Assembly: GCF_005222785.1 (NCBI RefSeq)
Contig: NZ_STGH01000001.1
Coordinates: 1,116,001-1,180,000, forward strand
Direction: 5' to 3'
Source of the DNA: Rhodobacter sp. SY28-1
GTDB taxonomy: Bacteria; Pseudomonadota; Alphaproteobacteria; Rhodobacterales; Rhodobacteraceae
Length of the DNA stretch: 64,000 nt
Part shown: positions 39,336-55,809 of the stretch, piece after piece
Numbering within the stretch: position 1 is the first letter of the stretch
How the letters are laid out: every line of letters begins with the position of its first letter
The notes under the pieces: model-generated
What the model saw: the letters and a program-made list of their open reading frames with translations, nothing else
The model's database searches: none
Told to the model about the DNA's origin: nothing
Made by a program: the position numbers and the translations under genes

Positions 39336-40189
39336 CCCTTCGGCTGCGCAGCCGCTTGTTTCATCTGCCAGCCCAGCCGCACCCCCGGATGGGCCTTGAT
39401 CTGTTCCAGCATCGCCTTGAACCGGCCGCGTGGCACCATCCCCTCGTGCCAGTCCGCCGCCGCGCGGACGCGCTGCATCAGCTTGCCATCGGTCAGGTCA
39501 TGCACCCGACCTCCCGCCAGCGCCGCCCTGGTCACCGGGGCCACGCACAGGAACACCAGCCCCACTTTCGGCACATGCGCCAGGGGCTGGAACTGGTCCC
39601 GCATCCCGACCATCTGGGCGCAAAGCCAGGGCTGCACCGCCATCAGGTAATCCTGCTGCACCACGACAGACCGGCCCGGCACCAGCATCGGAAAGAACTC
39701 TGCGGCAATATGGTCAGCCATGCCCGAGCCCTTGGCGGCGTCGACCGACAGGATCTCGATCGGCCCGCCCGCCCACTGCTTGTCGCCGATGTCACCGACA
39801 TGCAGCACCACCTGATCGCCCCAGGGTGCCAGATGCCGCCGCACCACCGGCAGAAGGTCGGCGTCATCGGCCTCGGGCAGGGGTTCGTCGGGCATGAACC
39901 TGGCCCAGAACGCGCGCGAGGAGCGGAAGCGGTCGTAGCTGTGGACCGGGTTCGCCCGCCCGGCGGCGGCAAGCCCCGACAGAAGCCGCGCCGCCGATCC
40001 GCCGGCGTAGGCGCCAAGGTCCACCACCGCGCCGTCGCCCTGCACCCGGCGACCCAGCCAGTGATAAAGCTGCGATTCCTCGGGCGTCAGCATCGTGGGG
40101 ACGCGCGCGGCGGGGCCGAGATCGGCCAGTGTCACAGCCGCCCAGGGCCGTGCTGCGAACTCGGCGACGATGTCTGTCCCTGTCTGCAC
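39332..40189 (-). CDS. Class I SAM-dependent methyltransferase-like protein
   Basis: A 285-residue protein. VVDLGAYAGGSAARLL (about 51-66) fits the SAM-binding motif I and VHSYDRF motif II, with an acidic segment in EILSVDAAKGSG and the VVQQDYLM strand. It belongs to the Methyltransf_24-like group; the substrate is unknown. The start is a GTG at 40189 with a near-perfect AGGAGGT ribosome-binding site four bases upstream. No ATG has such support. Its end overlaps the phnA-like gene by four bases on opposite strands. Confidence 0.75.
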   Translation of the reverse strand: MQTGTDIVAEFAARPWAAVTLADLGPAARVPTMLTPEESQLYHWLGRRVQGDGAVVDLGAYAGGSAARLLSGLAAAGRANPVHSYDRFRSSRAFWARFMPDEPLPEADDADLLPVVRRHLAPWGDQVVLHVGDIGDKQWAGGPIEILSVDAAKGSGMADHIAAEFFPMLVPGRSVVVQQDYLMAVQPWLCAQMVGMRDQFQPLAHVPKVGLVFLCVAPVTRAALAGGRVHDLTDGKLMQRVRAAADWHEGMVPRGRFKAMLEQIKAHPGVRLGWQMKQAAAQPKG

Positions 40190-40271
40190 GGCGACCTCCT
40201 GCCGCGAGACTAGGCAACCGCGCCGCAGCTTTCCAGTGCGCTCCTCGATGACCTTGTCACGCGCCGCAGTC

Positions 40272-40466
40272 TCAACTGGCGCGAGGAGAGGACGACGTCG
40301 CACGAGGAGCCTCCGCCTCCCGCTTCGGACCCGCCTTCCGGCAGCGATCCGAACAGAACCGGACTGTCTCCCAGTCCCGTTCCCATTTCTTGCGCCAGGT
40401 GAAAGGCAGGCCACAAGCGGCGCAGAGCTTGACAGGCAGGTCCGATTTCTTGCGCATCTTTGGCAT
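40272..40466 (-). CDS. DUF2256 zinc-finger protein
   Basis: A 64-residue basic protein with two CxxC-type pairs: [14 protein letters not shown] (cysteines about 15 and 18) and FCSDRCRK (about 38-45). This matches DUF2256, a short family often found beside photolyase/cryptochrome-like genes, although none is present here. The ATG at 40466 has a GAGGAG ribosome-binding site. It is transcribed toward the methyltransferase-like gene and is divergent from the acetyltransferase. Confidence 0.85.
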   Translation of the reverse strand: MPKMRKKSDLPVKLCAACGLPFTWRKKWERDWETVRFCSDRCRKAGPKREAEAPRATSSSPRAS

Positions 40467-40570
40467 GTTGGCTCCTCTTCCGGCCAAGGACCAAGCTGGA
40501 TCGGTCACAGCGCAAGACAAGCGTGTCTTTTGCCCGTCACTGCACTGTGCTAAAAGCAAGGACCCGCAAC

Positions 40571-40599
40571 AGGAGGCTGACATGGACCTGACTGCCTGA
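40571..40599 (+). CDS. Putative five-codon leader minigene
   Basis: AGGAGG (40571-40576) lies five bases before ATG 40582, which opens a frame of only five codons (Met-Asp-Leu-Thr-Ala) ending in TGA at 40597-40599. The stop codon forms the base of the hairpin at 40597-40619, directly before the acetyltransferase ribosome-binding site. The frame is not that of the acetyltransferase. Such a strong ribosome-binding site on a tiny frame could be a translated leader; chance is not excluded. Confidence 0.35.
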
Positions 40600-40619
40600 A
40601 CCGTTCCGCGAACCGTTCA
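40597..40619 (+). promoter_or_regulatory. Leader hairpin before acetyltransferase
   Basis: TGAAC-C-GTTC pairs with GAAC-C-GTTCA around a CGC loop, giving nine pairs with one C-C mismatch. It starts at the minigene stop codon and ends three bases before the AAAGG that serves the gene at 40634. Confidence 0.5.
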
Positions 40620-40633
40620 TGAAAGGTCCTGAC

Positions 40634-41284
40634 ATGCCGCTTGATCCCAACCAAACGCATCCCCTGGTGCTGTCCGATGGCACCGTGCTGCCGGATATGG
40701 TCCACCTGAACCAGGTGATCGACCACCCGAACATCCGCATCGGCGACTTCACCTACGCCAACGACTTTGACCCGCCCAAGAATTGGGCGGCGCGGCTGGC
40801 GCCCTACCTTTACCCCGGCGCGCCCGAGACGCTGGTCATCGGCCGGTTCTGCCAGATCGCGCATGGCGTGCGGTTCATCACCGCCTCGGCCAATCATGCG
40901 ATGGACGGGCTGACCACCTTTCCCTTCCCGGTCTTCGACCCCGCTACCATCGAGGGTTACAAGGCGGGCTTCACCGGCCTGCCCGACACGGTGATCGGCC
41001 ATGACGTCTGGATCGGCCATGGCGCGCTGATCCTGCCCGGTGTCCGCATCGGCAGCGGCGCGATCATCGGCGCGGGATCGGTCGTGACGCGTGATGTCGC
41101 GCCTTACAGCATCGTCGCGGGCAACCCGGCCCGCCTGATCCGCCCGCGGTTTGCTGCCGGGATCGCGGAAAGGCTGCTGGCGCTGGCCTGGTGGGACTGG
41201 CCACCTGACCGCATCCGGGCTGCCGTTCCCGCGCTGTTGCAGCCCGACATTGCGGCCCTTGAGGCCCTGCGGCCCGGGGACTGA
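40634..41284 (+). CDS. CatB/Vat-like hexapeptide-repeat acetyltransferase
   Basis: A 216-residue left-handed beta-helix protein of the xenobiotic acetyltransferase (CatB/Vat) class. [18 protein letters not shown] starts the coil, catalytic His is expected in SANHAMDG, and the repeats [20 protein letters not shown] and [15 protein letters not shown] are followed by [12 protein letters not shown]. Relatives O-acetylate chloramphenicol or streptogramin A, but many are housekeeping or sugar-modifying enzymes, so resistance is not implied. The ATG at 40634 has AAAGG; an ATG at 40619 lacks a ribosome-binding site. A minigene and hairpin lie immediately upstream. Confidence 0.88.
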   Translation: MPLDPNQTHPLVLSDGTVLPDMVHLNQVIDHPNIRIGDFTYANDFDPPKNWAARLAPYLYPGAPETLVIGRFCQIAHGVRFITASANHAMDGLTTFPFPVFDPATIEGYKAGFTGLPDTVIGHDVWIGHGALILPGVRIGSGAIIGAGSVVTRDVAPYSIVAGNPARLIRPRFAAGIAERLLALAWWDWPPDRIRAAVPALLQPDIAALEALRPGD

Positions 41285-41326
41285 CCGCAGCGACGGGCGA
41301 CCTGGCAGACAGCGCGAGAGAATCCC

Positions 41327-41355
41327 TTGACCTCCCGCGCGGCCTGCCGTAACCC
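41327..41355 (+). promoter_or_regulatory. Candidate promoter of tRNA-Trp
   Basis: TTGACC (41327-41332), a 17-base spacer and TAACCC (41350-41355), ending 11 bases before the mature tRNA. This position fits a stable-RNA promoter. Confidence 0.55.
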
Positions 41356-41366
41356 GTCGCTCGCGT

Positions 41367-41442
41367 AGGGGTATAGCTCAGCTGGTAGAGCGACGGTCTC
41401 CAAAACCGTAGGTCGCGGGTTCGAGCCCTGCTGCCCCTGCCA
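41367..41442 (+). tRNA. tRNA-Trp (anticodon CCA)
   Basis: A 76-base cloverleaf with encoded CCA. Acceptor AGGGGTA pairs with TGCCCCT (one G-T pair). Anticodon stem ACGGT/ACCGT encloses loop CTCCAAA (CCA), and the T-loop is GTTCGAGCC. The order tuf, tRNA-Trp, secE, nusG is a recognised bacterial arrangement. Confidence 0.97.
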
Positions 41443-41561
41443 TCCCCCCCGTCCCTCCCGTCCCGGCTTGGCAGCGCCGTTGCACAGCCCGCGCGGGAAC
41501 CGGATCAACGGTTCGGGCGTTCCGTATTCAGCAACACGATTGCTTTGAAACGGAGAAGATC

Positions 41562-42092
41562 ATGCTGAAATCCCGTAACCTTGCCGCTGGTGCGGCCGCC
41601 GGTGCCCTTGTCTCGCTGCTGTCCATCCCCGCCTTCGCGGGCGTGGAAAAGGTTGCCAAGATCGACGTGCAGGTCGACCTGAGCGCCGTTCAGAACGAGG
41701 AAGCCGCAGCCTACTGGGCGAACCTGGAAGCCGACCTGGAAAACGCGCTCGCTGCGCGTCTGGTTGACCGGCTGGTGACCGAGGAAGTGACGCCGGACGA
41801 GAACGGAAGGGTCGATGGTGCGCAGATCATCGTCGACATCCGCGAAGTCGAACTCGCCAATGCGCTCCAGCGCGAGCTGAACCTGGGCGATGCGGTCCTG
41901 GTCGGTCAGGTCACCGTCAAGGACGACACCGACAACTCGAACGCCGACGGCTACGAGCTGACCACCTCGCTGGAAAACGCGAAGGTCGTGGTGCCCGAGG
42001 GCATGACCGTGGTCCTGTCGACCGACACCAACGAAGCCTACACCCGTCTGGTTGACGTGTTTGCCGAAGGCGTCGTCAGCCGCCTGAAGTAA
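41562..42092 (+). CDS. Exported protein of unknown function
   Basis: A 176-residue protein with a clear signal peptide (about 1-26, cleavage after AFA). The mature part is acidic, and I recognise no named domain. It contains IDVQVDLSAVQNEEAAAYW, a segment with paired acidic residues (VTEEVTPDENGR), and a C-terminal predicted helix ending in Lys. It looks like a small periplasmic protein of Rhodobacterales. The ATG has a GGAGAAG ribosome-binding site. A strong hairpin downstream separates it from secE. Confidence 0.75.
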   Translation: MLKSRNLAAGAAAGALVSLLSIPAFAGVEKVAKIDVQVDLSAVQNEEAAAYWANLEADLENALAARLVDRLVTEEVTPDENGRVDGAQIIVDIREVELANALQRELNLGDAVLVGQVTVKDDTDNSNADGYELTTSLENAKVVVPEGMTVVLSTDTNEAYTRLVDVFAEGVVSRLK

Positions 42093-42122
42093 AGACCGGC
42101 GGCCCCCCGCCGCCTGTCCTGT

Positions 42123-42164
42123 GCGCCCCCCATGCCCGTCCCGCATGGGGGGCGCCGCCATTTT
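42123..42164 (+). terminator. Intrinsic terminator before secE
   Basis: A perfect 13-bp stem (GCGCCCCCCATGC, 7-base loop, GCATGGGGGGCGC) with TTTT six bases after the stem. The stem is very strong and the U-tract short. It lies 30 bases after the exported-protein gene. Confidence 0.75.
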
Positions 42165-42266
42165 CAGGGGTCGGATCGCGCGTTTGATCGCCCGATTTCC
42201 CGGCGCGGCTTGAAATCCCCGGCCGAACCCCGTATCTCCCCCTGCGAACCCAAGCCCGGAATCCCC

Positions 42267-42458
42267 ATGTCGACCACGAACCCCCTTCAGTTCCTCCAGC
42301 AGGTCCGCGCCGAAGTCGCCAAGGTGGTCTGGCCCACCCGGCGCGAGGTGCTGTTGACCACGCTGATGGTCTTCATCCTGTCGGCGCTGGCTGCGACCTT
42401 CTTCAGCCTTGTCGATCTTGGTATCCGCACGGTGCTGACCTACATCATCGGCGCCTGA
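42267..42458 (+). CDS. secE: Preprotein translocase subunit SecE
   Basis: A 63-residue single-span SecE of the short alphaproteobacterial type. The conserved amphipathic helix FLQQVRAEVAKVVWPTRREV (about 9-28) is followed by one TM helix (about 30-58). It clamps SecY in the inner-membrane translocon. The ATG at 42267 gives MSTTNPLQFLQQ. It lies between two intrinsic terminators, so it may have its own promoter. Confidence 0.95.
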   Translation: MSTTNPLQFLQQVRAEVAKVVWPTRREVLLTTLMVFILSALAATFFSLVDLGIRTVLTYIIGA

Positions 42459-42523
42459 TCGCCTTTCCCTCTTGAATTGGGACCGTGCAGGGGGTAGACC
42501 CCGCGCCAACCAAAGGGACACCG

Positions 42524-42556
42524 GCGCGCATCGATTCGGGGTGCGCGCTGTTTTTT
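42524..42556 (+). terminator. Terminator or attenuator between secE and nusG
   Basis: A 7-bp stem (GCGCGCA and TGCGCGC, 11-base loop) is followed by TG and six Ts. A smaller stem (GGGG-TAGA-CCCC) precedes it. The nusG start is only 57 bases downstream. Confidence 0.75.
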
Positions 42557-42613
42557 GTTCCGGGCGAAGATGAAGATGGGCCGAATGGCCCGGGCAGCAA
42601 GGAAGCAGGCATT

Positions 42614-43147
42614 ATGGCGAAGCGCTGGTATTCGGTAAGCGTTCTCTCGAACTTCGAGAAGAAGGTGGCCGAGCAGATCAAGACCGCCGTCGCCGATGCG
42701 GGGCTTGAGGAAGAGATCGACGAAGTGTTGGTCCCGACCGAAGAGGTCATCGAGGTCCGGCGCGGCAAGAAGGTCACTTCGGAACGCCGCTTCATGCCGG
42801 GCTATGTGCTGGTCCACATGGAAATGTCGAACCGCGGCTACCACCTGATCTCGTCGATCAACCGCGTCACCGGCTTTCTGGGCCCGCAGGGCAAGCCGAT
42901 GCCGATGCGCGACGGCGAAGTGAACGCGATCCTGAACCGCGTCGAGGAAGGCCTCGAAGCACCGCGCAACCTGATCCGCTTCGACATCGGCGAAACGGTG
43001 CAGGTTACCGACGGCCCGTTCGAGGGCTTCTCGGGCATGGTCGAGGATGTGGACGAGGCGCACAGCCGCCTGAAGGTCACCGTGTCGATCTTCGGCCGGG
43101 CGACGCCCGTCGAACTGGAATTCACCCAGGTCTCGAAAGGGGCCTGA
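42614..43147 (+). CDS. nusG: Transcription termination/antitermination factor NusG
   Basis: A 177-residue protein with the NGN domain (RWYSVSVLSNFEKKVAEQI at 4-22; RRFMPGYVLV) that binds RNA polymerase. The C-terminal KOW domain (about 125-177, with VTDGPFEGFSGMVEDVD) contacts Rho or ribosomal protein S10. S10 is also encoded in this window. The ATG at 42614 gives MAKRWYSV; upstream frame sequence is the secE-nusG leader. Confidence 0.96.
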   Translation: MAKRWYSVSVLSNFEKKVAEQIKTAVADAGLEEEIDEVLVPTEEVIEVRRGKKVTSERRFMPGYVLVHMEMSNRGYHLISSINRVTGFLGPQGKPMPMRDGEVNAILNRVEEGLEAPRNLIRFDIGETVQVTDGPFEGFSGMVEDVDEAHSRLKVTVSIFGRATPVELEFTQVSKGA

Positions 43148-43237
43148 GTGCATCGCGTGGGAGGCGAGCGCCCGCAAGGGTGACGGACCGAACCACTAAA
43201 CCGCACCCCAGGGTGCAGTGACAAAGGAGAAGGCCAG

Positions 43238-43690
43238 ATGGCCAAGAAGATTATCGGCAGCCTCAAGCTGCAAGTGAAGGCCCAGCAGGCCAACCCGTCG
43301 CCCCCGGTCGGTCCGGCCTTGGGTCAGCGCGGCCTGAACATCATGGCCTTCGTGAAGGAATTCAACGCGAAGACCGCCGACATCCCGCCGGGTACCCCGA
43401 CGCCCGTCATCATCACCTACTACCAGGACAAGTCCTTCAGCCTCGAGCTGAAGACGGCTCCGGCCTCGTTCCTGATCAAGCAGGCTGCTGGCCTTCCGGC
43501 TGTCGGGAAGCGTTCGCGCGCCAAGGGTTCGACCAAGCCGGGCCGTGAAGTCGCTGGCACGATCACCGCGGCCCAGCTGCGCAAGATCGCCGAGACCAAG
43601 ATGAAGGACCTGAACGCCAATTCCGTGGAAGCTGCGATGCAGATCATCCTCGGCTCGGCCAAGTCCTGCGGCATCGAAGTGAAGGGCTGA
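43238..43690 (+). CDS. rplK: 50S ribosomal protein L11
   Basis: A 150-residue ribosomal stalk-base protein. The proline-rich [17 protein letters not shown] (about 19-35) is the thiostrepton-binding N-terminal domain, and the C-terminal 23S-binding domain includes [14 protein letters not shown]. The ATG has an AAGGAGAAGG ribosome-binding site. A stem (GCACCC-CAG-GGTGC, about 43203-43216) just upstream may be an autoregulatory element. It is followed by rplA after 5 bases. Confidence 0.97.
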   Translation: MAKKIIGSLKLQVKAQQANPSPPVGPALGQRGLNIMAFVKEFNAKTADIPPGTPTPVIITYYQDKSFSLELKTAPASFLIKQAAGLPAVGKRSRAKGSTKPGREVAGTITAAQLRKIAETKMKDLNANSVEAAMQIILGSAKSCGIEVKG

Positions 43691-43695
43691 GCACC

Positions 43696-44394
43696 ATGGC
43701 AAAGATTGCAAAGCGCGTCGCCAAGGCGAACGAAGCCTTCGCTGGCAAGGCGAACATCACCGTCGAAGACGCGGTGAAGCTGATCAAGGGCGCGGCTTCG
43801 GCCAAGTTCGACGAGACGGTTGAAATCGCGATGAACCTGGGTGTTGACCCGCGTCACGCCGACCAGATGGTCCGTGGTGTGGTCGCCCTGCCGAACGGTA
43901 CCGGCAAGACCGTCCGCGTCGCCGTCTTCGCCCGTGGCGCCAAGGCTGACGAAGCCAAGGCCGCCGGTGCGGACATCGTCGGTGCGGAAGACCTGATGGA
44001 ATCGATCCAGCAGGGCAACATCAACTTCGACCGTTGCATCGCGACCCCGGACCTGATGCCGCTCGTCGGCCGTCTGGGCAAGATCCTCGGGCCGCGCAAC
44101 CTGATGCCGAACCCGAAGGTCGGCACCGTGACGATGGACGTGAAAACGGCCGTCGAAGGCGCCAAGGGCGGTGAGGTCCAGTTCAAGGTCGAAAAGGCCG
44201 GCGTGGTGCACGCGGGTGTCGGCAAGGTCTCGTTCGACGAGGCGAAGCTGGCCCAGAACATCCGCGCCTTCGTGGACGCGGTGTCCAAGGCCCGCCCGTC
44301 GGGCGCCAAGGGCACCTACCTGAAGAAGGTGTCGCTGTCCTCGACCATGGGCCCGGGCGTGTCGGTCGACATCGCTTCGGCGACCCAGGCGTAA
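43696..44394 (+). CDS. rplA: 50S ribosomal protein L1
   Basis: A 232-residue L1 stalk protein and known translational repressor of the L11 operon. Conserved [30 protein letters not shown] and the C-terminal [20 protein letters not shown] are present. It lies between rplK and the long rplJ leader. Confidence 0.97.
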   Translation: MAKIAKRVAKANEAFAGKANITVEDAVKLIKGAASAKFDETVEIAMNLGVDPRHADQMVRGVVALPNGTGKTVRVAVFARGAKADEAKAAGADIVGAEDLMESIQQGNINFDRCIATPDLMPLVGRLGKILGPRNLMPNPKVGTVTMDVKTAVEGAKGGEVQFKVEKAGVVHAGVGKVSFDEAKLAQNIRAFVDAVSKARPSGAKGTYLKKVSLSSTMGPGVSVDIASATQA

Positions 44395-44624
44395 GCCAGA
44401 ATTCCCGGGTGACCGGGAGACTACCCGGGCCATGAGACATGTCTCTCGGCCCGGTTCTGTCCGAGACGGTGGGTGGTGCGCAAACACCATAAATCCTGCC
44501 CGAGATGGGGAACGAGATTGAAGGCGCCTTCGGGCGGTCTTGGTTTCGGGAACCGTTACGGACCCGACGCCCCTGCAAGGGGGCAAACATGAGCCGGGGG
44601 AAACCCCAACCTTGGAGTGAAACT
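44395..44624 (+). promoter_or_regulatory. rplJ leader (L10-type autoregulatory region)
   Basis: This 230-base gap before rplJ contains a composite stem at 44425-44454 (CCGGGCC with GGCCCGG enclosing GAGAC-AT-GTCTC) and further complementary segments. By position and structure it matches the leader where the L10-(L12)4 complex represses rplJL translation. Open frames entering it from 44505 are not thought to be translated. Confidence 0.55.
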
Positions 44625-45140
44625 GTGGATAGAGCCCAGAAAGAGAAAGTGGTCGAGGAACTCGGCCAGATCTTCGAAAGCTCTGGCGTTGTGGTGGTTG
44701 CCCACTACACCGGGATGACGGTTGCACAGATGCAGGACCTGCGCGCGAAGCTTCGCGACGTGGGTGGGTCCGTTCGCGTTGCCAAGAACACGCTCGCCAA
44801 GATCGCCCTTGAAGGGAAGCCCGCTGCAAAGATGGGTGACCTGCTCACGGGCATGACCGTTCTGTCCTTCTCGGAAGACCCCGTGGCTGCGGCCAAGGTC
44901 TGCGACGCCTACGCCAAGACGAACGACAAGTTCGTCATCATTGGCGGGGCAATGGGCGAAACGGTTCTGGACCAGGCCGGTGTCAAGGCTGTCGCTTCCA
45001 TGCCGTCGCGTGAAGAGCTTATCGCTCAGATCGTGTCGTGCATCGGTGCGCCCGCTTCGAACATCGCCGGGGCCATTGGTGCGCCTGCTTCGAACATCGC
45101 GAGCATCCTGTCGACCATCGAGGAAAAGGCTGCGGCCTGA
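44625..45140 (+). CDS. rplJ: 50S ribosomal protein L10
   Basis: A 171-residue scaffold of the L7/L12 stalk. The N-terminal RNA-binding part includes [13 protein letters not shown] and [17 protein letters not shown]. The C-terminal helix with repeated APASNIA segments carries the L12 dimer-binding sites. I choose the GTG at 44625 because GGAG lies at 44614-44617 and it gives the family's normal N-terminus; an ATG at 44589 would add 12 atypical residues. It is autoregulated through its leader, as known for the family. Confidence 0.94.
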   Translation: MDRAQKEKVVEELGQIFESSGVVVVAHYTGMTVAQMQDLRAKLRDVGGSVRVAKNTLAKIALEGKPAAKMGDLLTGMTVLSFSEDPVAAAKVCDAYAKTNDKFVIIGGAMGETVLDQAGVKAVASMPSREELIAQIVSCIGAPASNIAGAIGAPASNIASILSTIEEKAAA

Positions 45141-45206
45141 TCCTTTCATCCCGGTCGTGGTTGATACCGCACCGTTGGAACCCATCTTAACAAACGGAAC
45201 TGAAAA

Positions 45207-45584
45207 ATGGCTGATCTGAACAAACTCGCCGAAGAGATCGTCGGTCTGACCCTCCTGCAAGCTCAGGAACTGAAGACCATCCTGAAGGACAAGTACGGCA
45301 TCGAGCCCGCCGCTGGCGGCGCTGTGATGATGGCTGGTCCGGCTGCTGGCCCGGCTGCTGCAGCTGAAGAAGAAAAGACCGAGTTCGACGTCGTCCTGAC
45401 CGACGCCGGTGCGAACAAGATCAACGTGATCAAGGTCGTCCGCGAACTGACGGGCCTTGGCCTCAAGGAAGCCAAGGACCTGACCGAAGCTGGCGGCAAG
45501 ATCAAGGAAGGCGTCTCGAAAGCCGACGCCGAGGCGATGAAGAAGAAGTTCGAAGAAGCTGGCGCCAAGGCCGAGCTGAAGTAA
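45207..45584 (+). CDS. rplL: 50S ribosomal protein L7/L12
   Basis: A 125-residue stalk protein that recruits translation factors. The N-terminal dimerisation helix (1-32), an Ala/Gly-rich hinge (about 35-54, [17 protein letters not shown]) and the C-terminal factor-binding domain with [20 protein letters not shown] are complete. It lies 66 bases after rplJ and is followed by two strong hairpins before rpoB. Confidence 0.97.
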   Translation: MADLNKLAEEIVGLTLLQAQELKTILKDKYGIEPAAGGAVMMAGPAAGPAAAAEEEKTEFDVVLTDAGANKINVIKVVRELTGLGLKEAKDLTEAGGKIKEGVSKADAEAMKKKFEEAGAKAELK

Positions 45585-45617
45585 TCGGACTTCGGGGGCA
45601 ACCCCGTAGAACAGCAG

Positions 45618-45646
45618 GGCTGGGGCCGAGGAATTCGGTCCCAGCC
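45618..45646 (+). promoter_or_regulatory. First hairpin in rplL-rpoB gap
   Basis: Twelve paired bases (GGCTGGGGCCGA with TCGGTCCCAGCC, including one G-T pair) around GGAAT. There is no U-tract. Confidence 0.65.
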
Positions 45647-45650
45647 ATGC

Positions 45651-45693
45651 GCGTCTTGGAAGGGGCTTGGGCGATAAGCCTCTTCCAAGACGC
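45651..45693 (+). promoter_or_regulatory. Long hairpin in rplL-rpoB gap, candidate RNase III site
   Basis: An 18-bp continuous helix (left arm GCGTCTTGGAAGGGGCTT, one G-T pair) with a 7-base loop and no U-tract. In E. coli the same gap holds an attenuator and an RNase III cleavage site. The length and duplex character here fit processing better than termination. Confidence 0.65.
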
Positions 45694-45821
45694 GTCGGGT
45701 TCGGGAGCCACCCTTCGGGACGGGCGGCACGAATGGAACCCTGACGGTCTCTTCGCAAGCGGTGCGCGCCCGTGGCCCGACGGGTGGTGTGCCAGCGAAA
45801 AATGAAAGGTATGAGACAAAC

Positions 45822-49955
<4,134 letters not shown>

Positions 49956-49993
49956 GGTCAGTCCATAGTTAGGGCAGAGGCAAGGTGGAAAGA

Positions 49994-50314
49994 ATGAGCT
50001 GGGAAGCAGTTACGGGTGATCGTGCCGCGATCTTCAAGACCCAGCTCATGCGCGAAGTCAGTAGCGGACACGCACTGTTCCCCATACTCAACCGTATCGA
50101 CGTGGTAGCCATCGACGACGCAAGTGACGACGTTCTGGCCATCGACCCAGACAATGCGGATGAGGCTCATGTGGTGCATCTGACTTGGCAAACCGCGCCT
50201 GACCCTACGCCGGAATGGCCGCACACCTATGTGCTTCGCATGTCCGAGATTGAAAAAACGCTTGGCGTAATCGTTCGCCGAGACCCGACTTCCCTCCCTC
50301 AAGTGAGGAATTGA
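49994..50314 (+). CDS. Small protein of unknown function between rpoB and rpoC
   Basis: A 106-residue acidic cytoplasmic protein with no signal or TM segment. Readable parts are [36 protein letters not shown] and [14 protein letters not shown]. The VVHLTW/aromatic-proline segment recalls a family of short uncharacterised bacterial proteins. The ATG at 49994 has GGAAAG nearby; GTG 49985 is an alternative. It begins 38 bases after rpoB and ends one base before the rpoC ATG, whose GAGGAA ribosome-binding site lies inside it. G+C over its first 180 bases is 57% by hand count, against 67% in a 60-base rpoB sample, and it uses an ATA codon. Confidence 0.7.
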   Translation: MSWEAVTGDRAAIFKTQLMREVSSGHALFPILNRIDVVAIDDASDDVLAIDPDNADEAHVVHLTWQTAPDPTPEWPHTYVLRMSEIEKTLGVIVRRDPTSLPQVRN

Positions 50315-50315
50315 A

Positions 50316-54566
<4,251 letters not shown>

Positions 54567-54588
54567 GTCGCGCGCCTTTCAGGCTAAC

Positions 54589-54626
54589 AGCCCCGCCAGC
54601 CATCCGGTTGGCGGGGCTTTCCTTTT
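54589..54626 (+). terminator. Intrinsic terminator of the rpoBC operon
   Basis: A 10-bp stem (AGCCCCGCCA and TGGCGGGGCT, 10-base loop) followed by TTCCTTTT, 22 bases after rpoC. Confidence 0.92.
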
Positions 54627-54709
54627 GCGCTGGCGTCCCCATGCCCTTGTGACCGGGCAGGGCCATGCATACCTCCCCTTTCAGGACCGCAGGAGAGGAG
54701 GCCCAGGCC

Positions 54710-55498
54710 ATGCCCGCACGCTCGATTATCACCTTTGTCGAACCGTCCCGAGGTGTCGAAGACGCCACGGACTTGGCGCTAGCCTTGGGCTGGGCTGGCG
54801 GACTTGATGCCCGCGTGGTCGTGCTGGCCTTCCCGGCGGATGTCACCAGCAGCGCGTCTGATGACACGGACCTGGCGAAGGTGCGTGCCACCATTGTCGC
54901 GCAGGCCGAAAGGGCAGGGGTTCCGGTCTCGGTCGTCGACCGCTCCAGCTATGCCTACGGCATCGGCGAGGTCTTCGCAGACCACCTGAAAGTCGCCGAT
55001 TTCGGCATCCTCACCGGGCGACGCGGGCCGTTGGTGGGCGAACGGCTGCTGGCGCAGGCCGCGATCTTCGACTCTGGCCGCCCCCTCGTTATCGCCCCCC
55101 GGACCGGCAGCCGCACGCTGCCGCGCCGGACACTGATCGCCTGGGACGGCACCCATGCCGCCGCCCGCGCGATGCAGGACGCCATCGCGCTGCTGCCCCC
55201 CGGGGCCGAGGCGGTGGTCGCCCGCGTCACCGATGACAAGGCGCTGCGGATGGACCAGTCCGGGATCGAGGCCGCGCATCACCTTGCCCGCCACGGGATC
55301 AAGGCCGAATTCCGCGAGATCCCCCGTTCGGGCCGCGATGTCTACGACGCCCTTCTCACCGCCGCGCACGAGGCCCAGTGTGACCTCATCGTCACCGGCG
55401 CAGTCCGCCACTCGCCGATCCACGAGCTGATCTTCGGCAGCGTCACCGGCCGGGTCCTCGACGGCGACTGCCCGCTCCCGGTCTTGCTCTCGGCATAA
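54710..55498 (+). CDS. Universal stress protein family (UspA-like)
   Basis: A 262-residue cytoplasmic protein. The C-terminal half holds a Usp fold (TLIAWDGTHAAARAMQDAIA, about 135-154, then DLIVTGAVRHSPIHELIFGS and VTGRVL). The N-terminal half appears to be a degenerate second Usp unit starting SIITFVEPSRGVEDATDLAL. The ATP-binding G-x2-G-x9-G pattern is only partly kept. The ATG at 54710 follows AGGAGAGGAGG; an earlier in-frame ATG at 54665 has no such site. It is an insertion between the rpo and str operons. Confidence 0.85.
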   Translation: MPARSIITFVEPSRGVEDATDLALALGWAGGLDARVVVLAFPADVTSSASDDTDLAKVRATIVAQAERAGVPVSVVDRSSYAYGIGEVFADHLKVADFGILTGRRGPLVGERLLAQAAIFDSGRPLVIAPRTGSRTLPRRTLIAWDGTHAAARAMQDAIALLPPGAEAVVARVTDDKALRMDQSGIEAAHHLARHGIKAEFREIPRSGRDVYDALLTAAHEAQCDLIVTGAVRHSPIHELIFGSVTGRVLDGDCPLPVLLSA

Positions 55499-55809
55499 GC
55501 CGGGCGGCCGGGGCGGCTTGGCCCCGCCGCCGTACTTTCCCTTCGCCAAATATCCTCTGGGGGTTCGGGGGGCGAAGCGCCCCCGACGCCCGAGGAGGAG
55601 GCGAAGGCCGACGACGAGACAAAAGGCTTGCGCGTCAGCGCTCAATTCGAAAACCGCACCCACCCGCGCAGGGATGCCAATCCTTGTCACCCGGTTAACG
55701 CCCGCGCCTAAGCCCTTGAGTCCAAAAGACCCGCAAATCTGTCCACGCAGGGCGCTTTCCCTTCCCCTTGCCGCCTGATACCCATGCCGGGCAAGGGAAG
55801 GACCCCGTC
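55499..55809. other. 311-base intergenic region
   Basis: It contains the reverse-oriented interspersed element (55548-55584) and otherwise no supported gene. The short open frame through it is proline/arginine-rich shadow sequence. Confidence 0.6.
55548..55584 (-). repeat. Interspersed palindromic element, copy B
   Basis: Reverse complement of the element at 2938-2974 with one mismatch in 37 bases. The hairpin arms are identical. Confidence 0.75.

Noticed and set aside
40634-41284. Calling the CatB/Vat-like gene an antibiotic-resistance determinant
   Set aside because: The fold is shared by many housekeeping acetyltransferases; the sequence alone does not show drug specificity.
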